64,000 nucleotides of DNA from positions 682,001-746,000 of the forward strand of contig CBDBLZ010000021.1 in the NCBI GenBank assembly GCA_965207385.1, written 5' to 3'. Position 1 is the stretch's first letter. Each line of letters begins with the position of its first letter. Positions 54,307 through 63,212 of this stretch are shown piece by piece. The DNA is from CAZXEU01 sp965207385. GTDB lineage: Bacteria; Bacteroidota; Rhodothermia; Rhodothermales; Bin80. The notes beneath the pieces are model-generated. The model saw only the letters and a list, made by a program, of their open reading frames with translations, was not told the DNA's origin and did no database searches. The position numbers and the translations under genes were made by a program.

Positions 54307-55782
54307 ATGGGCTCAGAACCTGACCACGGGCACGATCATGGGCACGATCATGGGCACGATCCCGGGCACGACCATCACCATGGCCACGATCACGGGCACG
54401 GCCATCACCATGGCCATGATCACCATCACCATGGCCTCGGAGGTCATCATCATGACCTACGTGGTGCCAGCAAGCGGAGCTTGACGAGTGCGCTGCTGCT
54501 TATTGTCGGCTACATGTTCGTCGAAGTGGTCGGGGGTATCCTCTCGGGAAGTTTGGCCCTGATCGCGGACGCCGGGCACATGCTGACGGATGCAGCTTCT
54601 ATCGGATTCGCTCTCGTTGCACTGCACTTTGCGTCCAAGCCGGCATCCGCCGAACGGACGTTCGGCTACCATCGCCTGGAGATTCTGGCTGCGCTGGCCA
54701 ACGCCCTGACGCTCTGGCTTATTGCTGCATGGGTAGTATTTGAGGCATACCACCGGTTCATGGACATACCGGAGGTTGAAGGCGGGCTGATGCTGGCCGT
54801 GGGTTCAGTCGGATTGCTGGTCAATTTGGTAGCGGCGTGGATGCTGCACCGGTCGGCTGAGCACAGCGTTAACGTGGAAGGAGCCTTTGCGCACGTCATG
54901 GCGGACTTGCTCGGCTCCATCGGAGTCGTGGTCTCCGGGGTACTTGTATGGGCCTTTGGTTGGCACCTGTCAGATCCAATATTGAGCGTAATCATCGGCC
55001 TTCTGATACTACTCAGCACCTGGCGCTTGCTGGGCAAGGTTATCAATGTTCTGTTGCAGGGCGTTCCTGAGCATGTGGATGTCTACAGACTGTGCAGCGA
55101 GATGGAGGAAACGCCCGGAGTCGTGGTGATACATGACGTGCATGTCTGGAACCTGGCGCCGGGCTATGATGTGCTCACGGCACACGTGATTGTTGATCCT
55201 GCGCTGGATATTGGTGAAGTTGAGGACTTGAGGCAGAGTCTCCGCAAGATTGCCGTCGACGAATTTGGCATCCAGCACATCACGTTGCAGCTGGAGACGT
55301 CGCCTGCGGGGTGTACGGAAGACCACCACGTGGATCACTTGCACGCCCGAGTAGGGACGCGTAAGGTCAGGCCTTCGCTTATCCGTCGCATCAAGGATAC
55401 TCTAGGCCTGGACCACGATCATCACCACGACCACGGCCATGGCCACGGACACCACCACCATGCTCATCATGATCACGAGCATGGGCCGGATTGTGGGCAT
55501 ACTGCCATACAGCATGGAGACCACATCGACTACCTGCATGATGGGCACCTGCACCATGACCACGGCGGCCACTACGATGAGCACGTGATTGAGGTGAGCG
55601 AACAGAATCCTGATGCCTGCACGCCTGAACACGGATGTACAGGGCACGTCCCGGGCCATCAGCATGGCCCGGGATGTGGGCATGAAGCGGTGCCGCATGG
55701 TGACCACACGGATTTTCTGGTGGACGGGCACCTGCATCACCCACATGGCGAACACTGCGACGATCACGGCAAGGTCACCTAG
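54307..55782 (+). CDS. Zinc-type cation diffusion facilitator with His-rich N-terminus and duplicated C-terminal module
   Basis: 491 residues from ATG 54307. A His run at 7-49 precedes a CDF domain of six helices (about 60-250). Metal-site pairs are His91-x3-Asp95 (ADAGHMLTD) and His196-x3-Asp200 (FAHVMADLLGS), the HD-HD pattern of Zn-type CzcD/ZnT proteins. The cytoplasmic domain (VIHDVHVWNLAPGYDVLTAHVIV) is normal. After 368 comes a second His run, then the A-linker-B module (391-488) found in the small protein encoded at 53494-53832. It should export zinc from cytoplasm to periplasm; the tail may collect or sense metal. The ORF could extend to 54019 but that part is unlike CDF proteins. 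Confidence 0.93.
   Translation: MGSEPDHGHDHGHDHGHDPGHDHHHGHDHGHGHHHGHDHHHHGLGGHHHDLRGASKRSLTSALLLIVGYMFVEVVGGILSGSLALIADAGHMLTDAASIGFALVALHFASKPASAERTFGYHRLEILAALANALTLWLIAAWVVFEAYHRFMDIPEVEGGLMLAVGSVGLLVNLVAAWMLHRSAEHSVNVEGAFAHVMADLLGSIGVVVSGVLVWAFGWHLSDPILSVIIGLLILLSTWRLLGKVINVLLQGVPEHVDVYRLCSEMEETPGVVVIHDVHVWNLAPGYDVLTAHVIVDPALDIGEVEDLRQSLRKIAVDEFGIQHITLQLETSPAGCTEDHHVDHLHARVGTRKVRPSLIRRIKDTLGLDHDHHHDHGHGHGHHHHAHHDHEHGPDCGHTAIQHGDHIDYLHDGHLHHDHGGHYDEHVIEVSEQNPDACTPEHGCTGHVPGHQHGPGCGHEAVPHGDHTDFLVDGHLHHPHGEHCDDHGKVT
54322..54438 (+). repeat. Tandem repeats encoding the CDF N-terminal His run
   Basis: Repeats of GGGCACGATCAT (units at 54328, 54340 and a variant at 54352) followed by related CACCATGGCCACGATCACGG units. 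They encode HGHD/HHHGHD repeats. Such coding repeats can change length by slippage, altering the number of metal-binding His residues. Confidence 0.85.
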
Positions 55783-56204
55783 CGTTGGCACCGATTGGTA
55801 GTGGCGCCTGGTGCGCGGAGCCGTGGGCGTTTCAGGCCAATTGGCTTTGGCTGTAGCGGGCGTTCAGATTGTTGCGTACCGCTTCCGGCATATGGCCTGG
55901 CGGTGCCCCGAGCGCAGGATCGCAGCAGACCTCTGCGAATCCAAGTGCTGGCAGCGACGGGGAGACGACGCTACCGTTGTGGGAGCAAAGGGTGCAATGA
56001 AATTCCATGCGCCTCTGAATTTGTCGCCCTTCGAAACTGGGCGCTAGCCTCATGACCTGGCATCGCCGGTCTTTCGCTATTCCGAGTTGGCGAATAGCAA
56101 TCGGTACCGGCTGATTCCAGACCGTGCAAGGTGGCAGCAAAGAATGCACAGCCCAAGTTTTTGGGGTTCCTTATTTTTGCAGACCCAAAATGCATGTGTA
56201 GGGG
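55783..56204 (+). other. Intergenic region between the CDF and plsC genes
   Basis: About 420 bases with no convincing gene. An inverted repeat GCTATTC (56076-56082) / GAATAGC (56092-56098) with a nine-base spacer could be an operator or small hairpin. The long minus frame 55971-56633 is a shadow of plsC. Confidence 0.5.
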
Positions 56205-56969
56205 ATGCGCTCGCGCACGGAATCGGTATTGACATGGGTCGGTATTGCCGGGCTCTTTGTGCTGTTTCTGCCCTTGGTAGGCATCTACCGCCTGGTCGAC
56301 CGCGATCCGGCGCACTATAACTGTGGTCGCTTTTTCAGGCGCCTTGGATGGTGTATGACCAAGGTCAGTCGTGCCTGGAGAATCGAAATCGACGGGGAGC
56401 GCATCGAGAATCCCAGAAACCCCTACGTAGTGGTTTGCAACCACCTGTCGCAGGCCGACATCCCGATCATAAGCTGCCTTCCATGGGAGATGAAGTGGGT
56501 GGCGAAGAAGGAAGTCCTGAAGGTGCCCTTTGTTGGATGGTTGATGCGAATCGTAGGGGACCTGCCCTTTGATCGGTCCAGCAAGGCCAGCGGAGCGCGT
56601 GTCCTGGTTGCTGCACGCAACTACCTCAGGCACCGGTGCTCCGTGATGTTCTTCCCCGAAGGCACACGCTCACGCGACGGTCGACTCGGGGCTTTCTCGG
56701 ACGGGGCGTTTCGGCTGGCTATCAAGGCGCAGGTTCCGGTCTTGCCGTTGGTCATAGACGGGTCCCAGGATACCCTGCCGGGTATGGGCTGGCGCATCGG
56801 CCGTGCATATGTGCGATTGCGGGTACTGCCACCGGTGTTGACGGAAGGCCTTAAGTCTTCTGATACCTCTGCGCTGCGGGAGAATGTGCGGCAGCGCATC
56901 GCTGCGCAGCTGTGCGCATGGCGAGGCCTTCCTGCTGCTGCTGTTGATGCACGGCCTGCCGGCCACTGA
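56205..56969 (+). CDS. plsC: 1-acyl-sn-glycerol-3-phosphate acyltransferase
   Basis: 254 residues. One N-terminal hydrophobic segment (about 9-30), then the acyltransferase blocks: NHLSQAD with His80 and Asp85 (H-x4-D), a FPEGTRS block at 150-156 and VLPLVIDGSQ near 178. It adds a second acyl chain to make phosphatidic acid at the inner membrane. The ATG at 56205 has GGGG directly before it, too close for a normal ribosome site; a TTG at 56229 is possible. A tRNA-Gln gene follows. Confidence 0.93.
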   Translation: MRSRTESVLTWVGIAGLFVLFLPLVGIYRLVDRDPAHYNCGRFFRRLGWCMTKVSRAWRIEIDGERIENPRNPYVVVCNHLSQADIPIISCLPWEMKWVAKKEVLKVPFVGWLMRIVGDLPFDRSSKASGARVLVAARNYLRHRCSVMFFPEGTRSRDGRLGAFSDGAFRLAIKAQVPVLPLVIDGSQDTLPGMGWRIGRAYVRLRVLPPVLTEGLKSSDTSALRENVRQRIAAQLCAWRGLPAAAVDARPAGH

Positions 56970-57007
56970 GGGAACCGACAATCCGGTATCAGCATTAAGC
57001 CCGCCCT

Positions 57008-57080
57008 TGCCCTGTAGCTCAATTGGCAGAGCGCCTGGCTCTGGACCAGGAGGTTCCAGGTTCGAATCCTGGCGGGGCAA
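57008..57080 (+). tRNA. tRNA-Gln (anticodon CTG)
   Basis: Plus-strand cloverleaf of 73 bases. TGCCCTG pairs with CGGGGCA (one U-G), the D arm contains GTAGCTCAATTGGCAGAGC, the anticodon loop CTCTGGA lies between CCTGG and CCAGG, and the T arm is CCAGG-TTCGAAT-CCTGG. CCA is not encoded. Confidence 0.95.
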
Positions 57081-57218
57081 CGCCATCTCTTGAAATTGTA
57101 TCCCTTTCTGTTTACCGGTGAATTGTTGGCGCAGGGGAAGGATCGTGCCCGCGCCGCCATTGCGCTTCCCAAGGGTCCGGTTTGCAGACCCATTGAAGGG
57201 TAACCTCCCGCAGGTATA

Positions 57219-58871
57219 ATGCCCGAGTTTGAGCTTGCGCCACTGGATCTTCTCATGGTGGGACTCTACGTGGTCTTCATCGTGGGCATTGGCTTCTATT
57301 TTGCCCGGCGCACCAAAACCACGGACGATTATTTCCTGGCTGGCCGCACGCTGACGTGGTGGCTAATAGGATTCTCGCTTTTTGCCTCCAATGTCTCGTC
57401 CAGTACGCTCGTTGGCCTCTCTTCTGCCGCATTCAGTTCTGGTATTGCCGTCTACAACTACGAGTGGATGGCAGTGCTGGTACTGATTGTATTCATCATC
57501 TTCTTCCTGCCGTTCTACCTAAAGGCGAGGGTCTTCACGCTGCCCGAATACCTGGAGCGACGCTTCGACGAGCGTTCGCGCTACTATTTCTCGGGTGTGA
57601 TGATCTTCATGAATATTATCATCGACACCGCGGCGGCGCTATACGCCGGGGCCCTCGTGGTGCAGCTGATTTTTCCGCAAGTCTCGCTCTGGTTTTCCGT
57701 CGTCGTGCTCGGTGTCATTGCCGGAGTTTATACCATTGCGGGCGGTCTGAAGGCTGTAGTCTACACGGATGCCGTGCAGGCGGTCCTGCTATTTGCCGGA
57801 GCGCTGATGGTTGCCGTTCTGAGTTTCCTGGCGGTGGGCGGATCGTGGACGGATATAGCCGCTTCCGTTCCGGAGGCAGACCTGAGTGTAATCCTGCCGG
57901 CTAACCACCCCGTCATGCCGTGGCCCGGCCTGGTGACCGGCGTCTTTCTGCTGGGCTTCTATTTTTGGGGCACCAATCAGTTCATGGTCCAGAGGACACT
58001 TGGGGCCAGGAATCTGAATCACGGCCGCTGGGGTGCGCTCTTTGCGGGCCTGCTCAAGTTGCCGGTCATTTTCATCATGGTCCTGCCCGGAGTATTCGGC
58101 AGATTCCTGTATCCGGCCCATGAGTACCCGGCCTTGGCTGAGAATTCGGATCTCATTTTTCCGACCCTGATGTTTGACCTGCTCCCGGCAGGTCTGCGCG
58201 GGCTGATCATAGCCGCTCTCGTGGCGGCGATCATGTCGAGCGTGGACTCGACGCTTAATTCCGCGTCCACCCTGGTGACCATGGACTTTGTCAAGAAGCT
58301 GCGTCCCGCCGCCTCAAATCGGTCTCTGGTAATAGCAGGTCGGATCGTGACGTTCAGCTTCATGACGCTTGCCATACTCTGGGCTCCGCAGATTCTGAAA
58401 TTTCCGGACATCTGGACCTACCTGCAGTCGACACTGTCATACTTGAGCCCGCCGTTTGTCGCCTGCTTCATCGTTGGAGTCTTCTGGCGGCGCGCCAACA
58501 GCAGAGCCGCGTTTCTGGGGCTGTGTGTAGGCCACCTTGCGGCCGCCGTGTTCTTTACGCTGAACCTGACGGGCGTGCTAATAATCCAGACCGGCCCCCT
58601 GACTGCAGACCAGATGGCATCAGGGGCTCCAGTGCTGCATTTCCTTTACCTGGCACCAATCCTGTTGCTGGTAAGTGTCGTGGTCATGGTGGCCACAAGC
58701 CTGGCGGGCCGGCGACCGCAACCGGAGTCCGTGAATGGCCTTACGTGGTCTGCGGACTTTTTCCGAGAGGAAACGAGAGCTCTGAGGAGTTTGCCGTGGT
58801 ACAAGAACTACCGCTACCAGGCATTGGGCCTCATCGCCCTGATGGCCGTGATTGTGGGCATGTTCTGGTAG
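57219..58871 (+). CDS. Sodium:solute symporter (SSS family)
   Basis: 550 residues, about 13-14 membrane helices. Family marks include DDYFLAGRTLTWWLIGFSLFASNVSSSTLVGLSS (about 30-63), YEWMAVLVLIVFIIFFLPFYLKARVFTLPEYLERRF near 84-120, and AALVAAIMSSVDSTLNSASTLVTMDF near 333-358, the SSS sodium-binding helix. Closest in look to SGLT-like sugar or N-acetylneuraminate-type symporters; the substrate is not predictable. AGGT precedes the ATG by 6 bases. It converges with the DUF2233 gene. Confidence 0.93.
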   Translation: MPEFELAPLDLLMVGLYVVFIVGIGFYFARRTKTTDDYFLAGRTLTWWLIGFSLFASNVSSSTLVGLSSAAFSSGIAVYNYEWMAVLVLIVFIIFFLPFYLKARVFTLPEYLERRFDERSRYYFSGVMIFMNIIIDTAAALYAGALVVQLIFPQVSLWFSVVVLGVIAGVYTIAGGLKAVVYTDAVQAVLLFAGALMVAVLSFLAVGGSWTDIAASVPEADLSVILPANHPVMPWPGLVTGVFLLGFYFWGTNQFMVQRTLGARNLNHGRWGALFAGLLKLPVIFIMVLPGVFGRFLYPAHEYPALAENSDLIFPTLMFDLLPAGLRGLIIAALVAAIMSSVDSTLNSASTLVTMDFVKKLRPAASNRSLVIAGRIVTFSFMTLAILWAPQILKFPDIWTYLQSTLSYLSPPFVACFIVGVFWRRANSRAAFLGLCVGHLAAAVFFTLNLTGVLIIQTGPLTADQMASGAPVLHFLYLAPILLLVSVVVMVATSLAGRRPQPESVNGLTWSADFFREETRALRSLPWYKNYRYQALGLIALMAVIVGMFW

Positions 58872-58899
58872 GTCGCAGGCCAGATGTGGCGGACGTACC

Positions 58900-59694
58900 C
58901 TAGCGGGCCCTTGCCGTTACGGCCAGTATGCCTGCGTACCGGTTCTGTGTGTTCTCAAGTCGGCCAACGGCCGGCGCGTAGAGGCTCGAGATCGTGCCAT
59001 CGAGATACAGGGCATCGGTGCAGCCGAGTTCTTCGAGAAAGTACCGGGTGAAATCGTGGAAATTTATCGCGCCGCGCGAGATCGCTACGACTATCGAGCC
59101 GTCCGTCCGGATGCCGATTCCGCTTCGAAGCCGGCAGTTGGAGGAGTTCTCTCTGAAAGCGGGATGGACGATGCCGCGCGACAGGAGGAGCGGACCGGAC
59201 TGCAGCGCCAGCATCAGCTCTTCCGTATCCACGGCGAACCCGGACGATTCAACAATTCGGGCGCCGGTGGCGGTCAGGTAAAAGACACCGTTCGGTTTGA
59301 GGTAAAAGTTGCCCTCTCCGTCACGCAGGTTAAGGGATTGACGCTCTATGCCGTTCTGCACGAACAGGCCGGTCGGTATGAATCCGGGCTCGTAGATGCC
59401 GGCGTTTGTAAGTGCAATCACGCTGTCGCCACGGGCCTCCACATAAGCGCGTGCCCGGTCCAGTGTAAGAAGCGGCTTGCCGACCGCATCTTTCCACAAG
59501 AGCTCAAGGCTGTGCAGGTCGAGATCGATTTCCACGTACTCAAGACCAGTGCTCGTGCACGGACGGTTCTGCACGGCCTGCCTGAGAGAGGAGCATCCTG
59601 TGGCGGCAAGCAGCAGGAGCATGCTGCATAGACCCACTAGGGCTGCACGTAAAACTACCCGCAGGGCTAATATATTTTCGGAGCGGTCACGCAA
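58900..59694 (-). CDS. DUF2233 phosphodiester-glycosidase-like lipoprotein
   Basis: 264 residues from a TTG at 59694; the ATG at 59817 gives an unnatural N-terminus and a start near 59622 leaves no basic signal region, so the start is uncertain. The signal ends LLLLAATGC, a lipobox. The DUF2233/NAGPA fold is indicated by YVEIDLDLHSLELLWKD, VIALTNAGIYEPGF, GLFVQNGIERQSLNLRDGEGNFYLKPNGVFYL, QSGPLLLSRG and DALYLDGTISSLY. Relatives uncover phosphodiester-linked sugars or have unknown function. Probably anchored in a membrane facing the periplasm. Confidence 0.82.
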   Translation of the reverse strand: MRDRSENILALRVVLRAALVGLCSMLLLLAATGCSSLRQAVQNRPCTSTGLEYVEIDLDLHSLELLWKDAVGKPLLTLDRARAYVEARGDSVIALTNAGIYEPGFIPTGLFVQNGIERQSLNLRDGEGNFYLKPNGVFYLTATGARIVESSGFAVDTEELMLALQSGPLLLSRGIVHPAFRENSSNCRLRSGIGIRTDGSIVVAISRGAINFHDFTRYFLEELGCTDALYLDGTISSLYAPAVGRLENTQNRYAGILAVTARAR

Positions 59695-59826
59695 TGCTGT
59701 GCTGGCAGAGGGCGGATTCGCCCGCGAATACGGGCAATTCTGAAGCGCAATGGCGCCGGACGGAGGCCCGTGATGCAATTCGTGCAAGGCCGCTCGTCTG
59801 CGGGTTTTCACGTGCATGTGGGCTAA

Positions 59827-60336
59827 CTAGAGCGTTTTGCCAAAAAGGCAAACCGCCTCGTCTCCGTTTACTGCCACCTTCTCGGGCGTAGCCGTGAAGC
59901 CAAGTCCGCTAAGCGTACGCATGGAGGCGGAGTTATCCGGATGGGAAATCGCCAGGATGCGCGCAAGTCCCCATTTCGCCTTTGCCTCTTTGAGAACTGC
60001 GCGGGCAGCCTCTGCAGCGTAGCCGCGGCGTCTGTAGTCTTTCAGCAGGGCAAAGCCGAGATCAACGTCCGGCAGCGAGTCACGCTTCAGCAGTCCGCAG
60101 ATACCAATGGGGGTCTCGACATTCTTCAGCGTGATGCAATACAGCCCAAATCCGAATCGTCGGTAACTGGCGGCAGGCCCGGACTCGATGTATTTGCGGG
60201 CGTCCGATGCCTTACGGATTCCTTTGTCTCCTACGAATTGCAGAAATAAGGAATCGTTGAGAAGCTCCTTTATGAATCCCGCGTCTCTAGCCTCCAGGTG
60301 TCGCAGTTGAAGGCGCCGTGTTTCAAGTACTGTCAT
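59827..60336 (-). CDS. GNAT family N-acetyltransferase (RimJ/RimL-like)
   Basis: 169 residues. The start is the ATG at 60336, giving the family opening TVLETRRLQLRHLEARD. Acetyl-CoA-binding region DYRRRGYAAEAARAVLKEA near 112-130 and the following ISHPDNSASMRTLSGLGF are typical of RimJ/RimL-type enzymes that acetylate protein N-termini or small amines. Substrate unknown. It diverges from the HTH regulator with a 64-base gap. Confidence 0.9.
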   Translation of the reverse strand: MTVLETRRLQLRHLEARDAGFIKELLNDSLFLQFVGDKGIRKASDARKYIESGPAASYRRFGFGLYCITLKNVETPIGICGLLKRDSLPDVDLGFALLKDYRRRGYAAEAARAVLKEAKAKWGLARILAISHPDNSASMRTLSGLGFTATPEKVAVNGDEAVCLFGKTL

Positions 60337-60400
60337 AGATGATGGGCCTGCGTGAAAGGCGCGGTAACTTGCGCCTGCAAGCGTGTTGCACGTATATAGT

Positions 60401-61069
60401 ATGGCAATTGCGACTTCAAACCGTAACGGCTCGCTGTTGAACTCCGGCAAGCCCCTCTTGACACTCACGCAAGCCGCCACGAGGCTGGGTGTGCATCCGG
60501 CCACGCTCAGGCGCTGGGCGGACAGGGGAGATGTACTGGTGGTTCTGACTCCAGGAGGCCACCGGCGATTTCCTGTAGAGGAGATAGAACGACTGTCCGG
60601 CTCGGACCGCACTGCACTCGTGGCGGGCCTGGCACTCCAATCGGTCCTCGAGGAGCGGGCGCTCATGCGAACTCGAACCGAACTGGCCGTTACCAGGGAC
60701 GAGGACTGGATCGCGGGCCTGAACGAAAGTGACCGCGAAAAGCAGCGCAAGCTCGGACGACGGGCCATGAGTCTGATGATGGAGTATGTCGCGGCCCCGG
60801 ATGCGACGGATGATTTGCTGGGCGCGGCCCGCTCGATGGGCCGGGTCTACGCGGACATCAGCATGCGCACGCAACTGGGCCTCAGTCAGACCGTCCAAGC
60901 CATGATGTTCTTCAGACAGAATGCTGTGGAATCCGTAGTAGCGTTGCCCGAGGCCGAACGGGCGCGCCTGCCGGATAGGGAACGGCTCCTGCGGCGCGTA
61001 AACAGGTTTCTGAATGCTGTTCTCCTGGGTGCGACCGCAAGATACGAGGAGGCGGACCGCTCGGAATGA
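60401..61069 (+). CDS. HTH regulator with RsbRD-like C-terminal domain
   Basis: 222 residues. A MerR/BldC-type HTH at about 19-66 (TLTQAATRLGVHPATLRRWADRG ... GGHRRFPVEEIERL) is followed by a helical domain (about 110-215) resembling the RsbRD N-terminal or globin-sensor-like domain: LMMEYVAAP, GRVYADISMRTQLGLSQTVQAMMFFRQN and LLRRVNRFLNAVLLGATARYEE. No B12- or effector-binding domain is apparent. ATG 60401 is chosen; GTG and TTG starts slightly upstream exist. TATATAGT lies just before the ATG and may be a promoter element, leaving almost no leader. Confidence 0.72.
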   Translation: MAIATSNRNGSLLNSGKPLLTLTQAATRLGVHPATLRRWADRGDVLVVLTPGGHRRFPVEEIERLSGSDRTALVAGLALQSVLEERALMRTRTELAVTRDEDWIAGLNESDREKQRKLGRRAMSLMMEYVAAPDATDDLLGAARSMGRVYADISMRTQLGLSQTVQAMMFFRQNAVESVVALPEAERARLPDRERLLRRVNRFLNAVLLGATARYEEADRSE

Positions 61070-61361
61070 TCAAGATGGCGCTTGCCGGCCGCATACACAT
61101 GGCAGCAGCCAAATGAGGGGCGGCATCGTCTGCAGGATCAAGCGGGCACGCGATAGATCCGCCTTGGTGGCATACGGGTCCTGCGACGCGTGTCTGTCCG
61201 CGTCCGTCTCGGCTGGAAATCCAAATGCTCCGACGGCGGAAAGAGCTGGTAGCCGCGCCTGCTGAGGAGCGTGCTCCCTGAGGTTGCGCAACTCTAAGCC
61301 CGGTAATACCTTGCAGGCTTCGAACGTGTCGTTCGCATCCTGGCCCGAGCCACCCGGCAGC

Positions 61362-62741
61362 ATGATTGCATCATCAGCACGAGTAGCCATCATAGGAGCG
61401 GGGCCAGCGGGGTTTTATGCCGCCGGCCATCTGTTCAAGCGAAAGGACCTCTTAGTTGAGGTTGACATGTTTGACACGCTCCCGACCCCGTTCGGCCTTG
61501 TGAGAAGCGGCGTGGCCCCTGATCACCAAACAATCAAGAACGTTACCCGCGTCTACGACAAGATTGCCAAAAACACCGGATTCCGCTTTTTCGGTAACGT
61601 GGAGTACGGCAAGCATCTCGATCTGGACCAATTGCGGCGCCACTACCACATGGTATATTTCTCGACAGGGGCCCAGGTAGACCGGCGCCTCGGCATTCCC
61701 GGCGAGGATCTTGGTCGAAGTTATTCGGCAACCGATTTCGTGGCCTGGTATAACGGTCATCCGGCGTATCGGGGCCTTGAATTTGACCTTTCGCAGGAAT
61801 GCGTTGCGGTAGTAGGTGTCGGTAACGTGGCGGTAGACGTATGCCGGATTCTCTGTCGCACGACGGAGGAGCTCGCCCGGACGGATATCGCAGACTATGC
61901 GCTGGATGCGCTCTGCGAAAGCCGCGTGCGGGAAGTATTTATGTTGGGCCGCCGGGGACCCGCACAGGCAGCATTTACCAATCCGGAGGCCAAGGAGCTC
62001 GGTGAACTGGTGGGAGCCGATGTTTACGTGCCGCCGGACGAAGCCGAGGTGGATCCGTACACGCGTGTTCTGCAGCTCGACAGAGCCACGACAAAGAAGC
62101 TGGCGATGATACAGGATTTTTCTACTCGCCAGAGGACCGGCAAGCTACGACGGCTCACGATCAGGTTTCTTGTATCTCCGGTGGAGTTTCACGACGACGG
62201 AGCGGGCAGGTTAGGAGGTGTTCGCCTCGTCAAGAACGAGTTGTATGAGACGGACGAAGGAAGCCTGCGTCCCCGGCCAACCGGTGAATTTGAGGAATTG
62301 GCGGCCGGGACGGTGTTTCGCTCTGTTGGCTACAGAGGCGTGCCGCTATCCGGACTTCCCTTCAATGATTCCTGGGGTGTTGTACCGAGCAATAAAGGAC
62401 GTGTCATTGATCCTGAAACTGGTGATCCTGTCGCCGGCATGTACGTTGGCGGCTGGATCAAGCGCGGTCCCACCGGTGTGATCGGCACAAACAAGCGGGA
62501 CGCTCAGGAGACGGTCTCGTCCATGTGTGAGGACTATCTGGCAGGCCGGCATCTTGAACCATCAGAGCCGCAGGCGGATGCGCTAGAGGAGGCGCTCCGA
62601 AGGCGTCAGCCGAGTGTATTTACCTGGCAGGACTGGGAGCAAGTCAACGCTGCCGAAGTGGCAAGGGGAGCCGAATCGGGTCGCCCGAGAGTCAAGTTTA
62701 CGACGGTGGAGCAGATGATGGCCGTGCTGGAGCACGTGTAG
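61362..62741 (+). CDS. Ferredoxin/adrenodoxin-NADP reductase (FprA type)
   Basis: 459 residues from ATG 61362. FAD-binding GAGPAG at 12-17, the PTPFGLVRSGVAPDHQTIKNV block near 42-62, which is specific to adrenodoxin-reductase-like enzymes, and NADP-binding GVGNVAVDVCRIL near 155-167. The C-terminal WIKRGPTGVIGTNKRDAQETV closes the family. It passes electrons from NADPH to a ferredoxin; the partner ferredoxin is not nearby. The earlier in-frame ATG at 61284 adds unrelated residues. Confidence 0.93.
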   Translation: MIASSARVAIIGAGPAGFYAAGHLFKRKDLLVEVDMFDTLPTPFGLVRSGVAPDHQTIKNVTRVYDKIAKNTGFRFFGNVEYGKHLDLDQLRRHYHMVYFSTGAQVDRRLGIPGEDLGRSYSATDFVAWYNGHPAYRGLEFDLSQECVAVVGVGNVAVDVCRILCRTTEELARTDIADYALDALCESRVREVFMLGRRGPAQAAFTNPEAKELGELVGADVYVPPDEAEVDPYTRVLQLDRATTKKLAMIQDFSTRQRTGKLRRLTIRFLVSPVEFHDDGAGRLGGVRLVKNELYETDEGSLRPRPTGEFEELAAGTVFRSVGYRGVPLSGLPFNDSWGVVPSNKGRVIDPETGDPVAGMYVGGWIKRGPTGVIGTNKRDAQETVSSMCEDYLAGRHLEPSEPQADALEEALRRRQPSVFTWQDWEQVNAAEVARGAESGRPRVKFTTVEQMMAVLEHV

Positions 62742-63212
62742 GGCATAGAGCCTTGCCCGGCTGGTTCGCTGCCTCGATGGCACCGGCCTGAATGGATGCC
62801 CCGTGCACCGCGACGCAGCCCGTGCTGCCAGCAATCAAATTGGTTCTGGACGGTCCGCGCAGGCATCCGGATTCTCGGGCTTTCAAGGATGCCGAAGGTG
62901 CCGTTTGCGGCGCGCCATATCATTCGCCGAACTGGTGCCAGGGAGGCACACAGCACCGGACTCCTGACGGTCTCGGCAGAGCGGCCGAATGGCAGCAGCT
63001 CCGTAGCGGGCCGCTAATGCTGCGTCGTCGCCGGTTGGCGGGGGCGCGCGATCGGGGCGCGGACTCGGCACCTGGCAGATTCACGTGTCTGCTGAATAGC
63101 TCCGAACGATCAACTTCTCCTGAAAAAGGCAGCGCCCTTGCGCTCCGTACATGCGGGCTCAGCCGCTCACGACCCGCACCGGAGGCCCGGAGGACGCGAT
63201 GACTCCGCGATC
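62742..63212 (+). other. Intergenic region between FprA and T9SS cargo genes
   Basis: About 470 bases downstream of two convergent genes. Frames on both strands (for example plus 62792-63202 and minus 62606-62956) have no recognisable protein, so they are probably chance. No RNA gene or clear terminator was found. Confidence 0.5.

Noticed and set aside
62792..63202. Plus-strand frame in the gap before the T9SS gene
   Set aside because: No homology or ribosome site, and its Arg-rich composition suggests non-coding GC-rich DNA.
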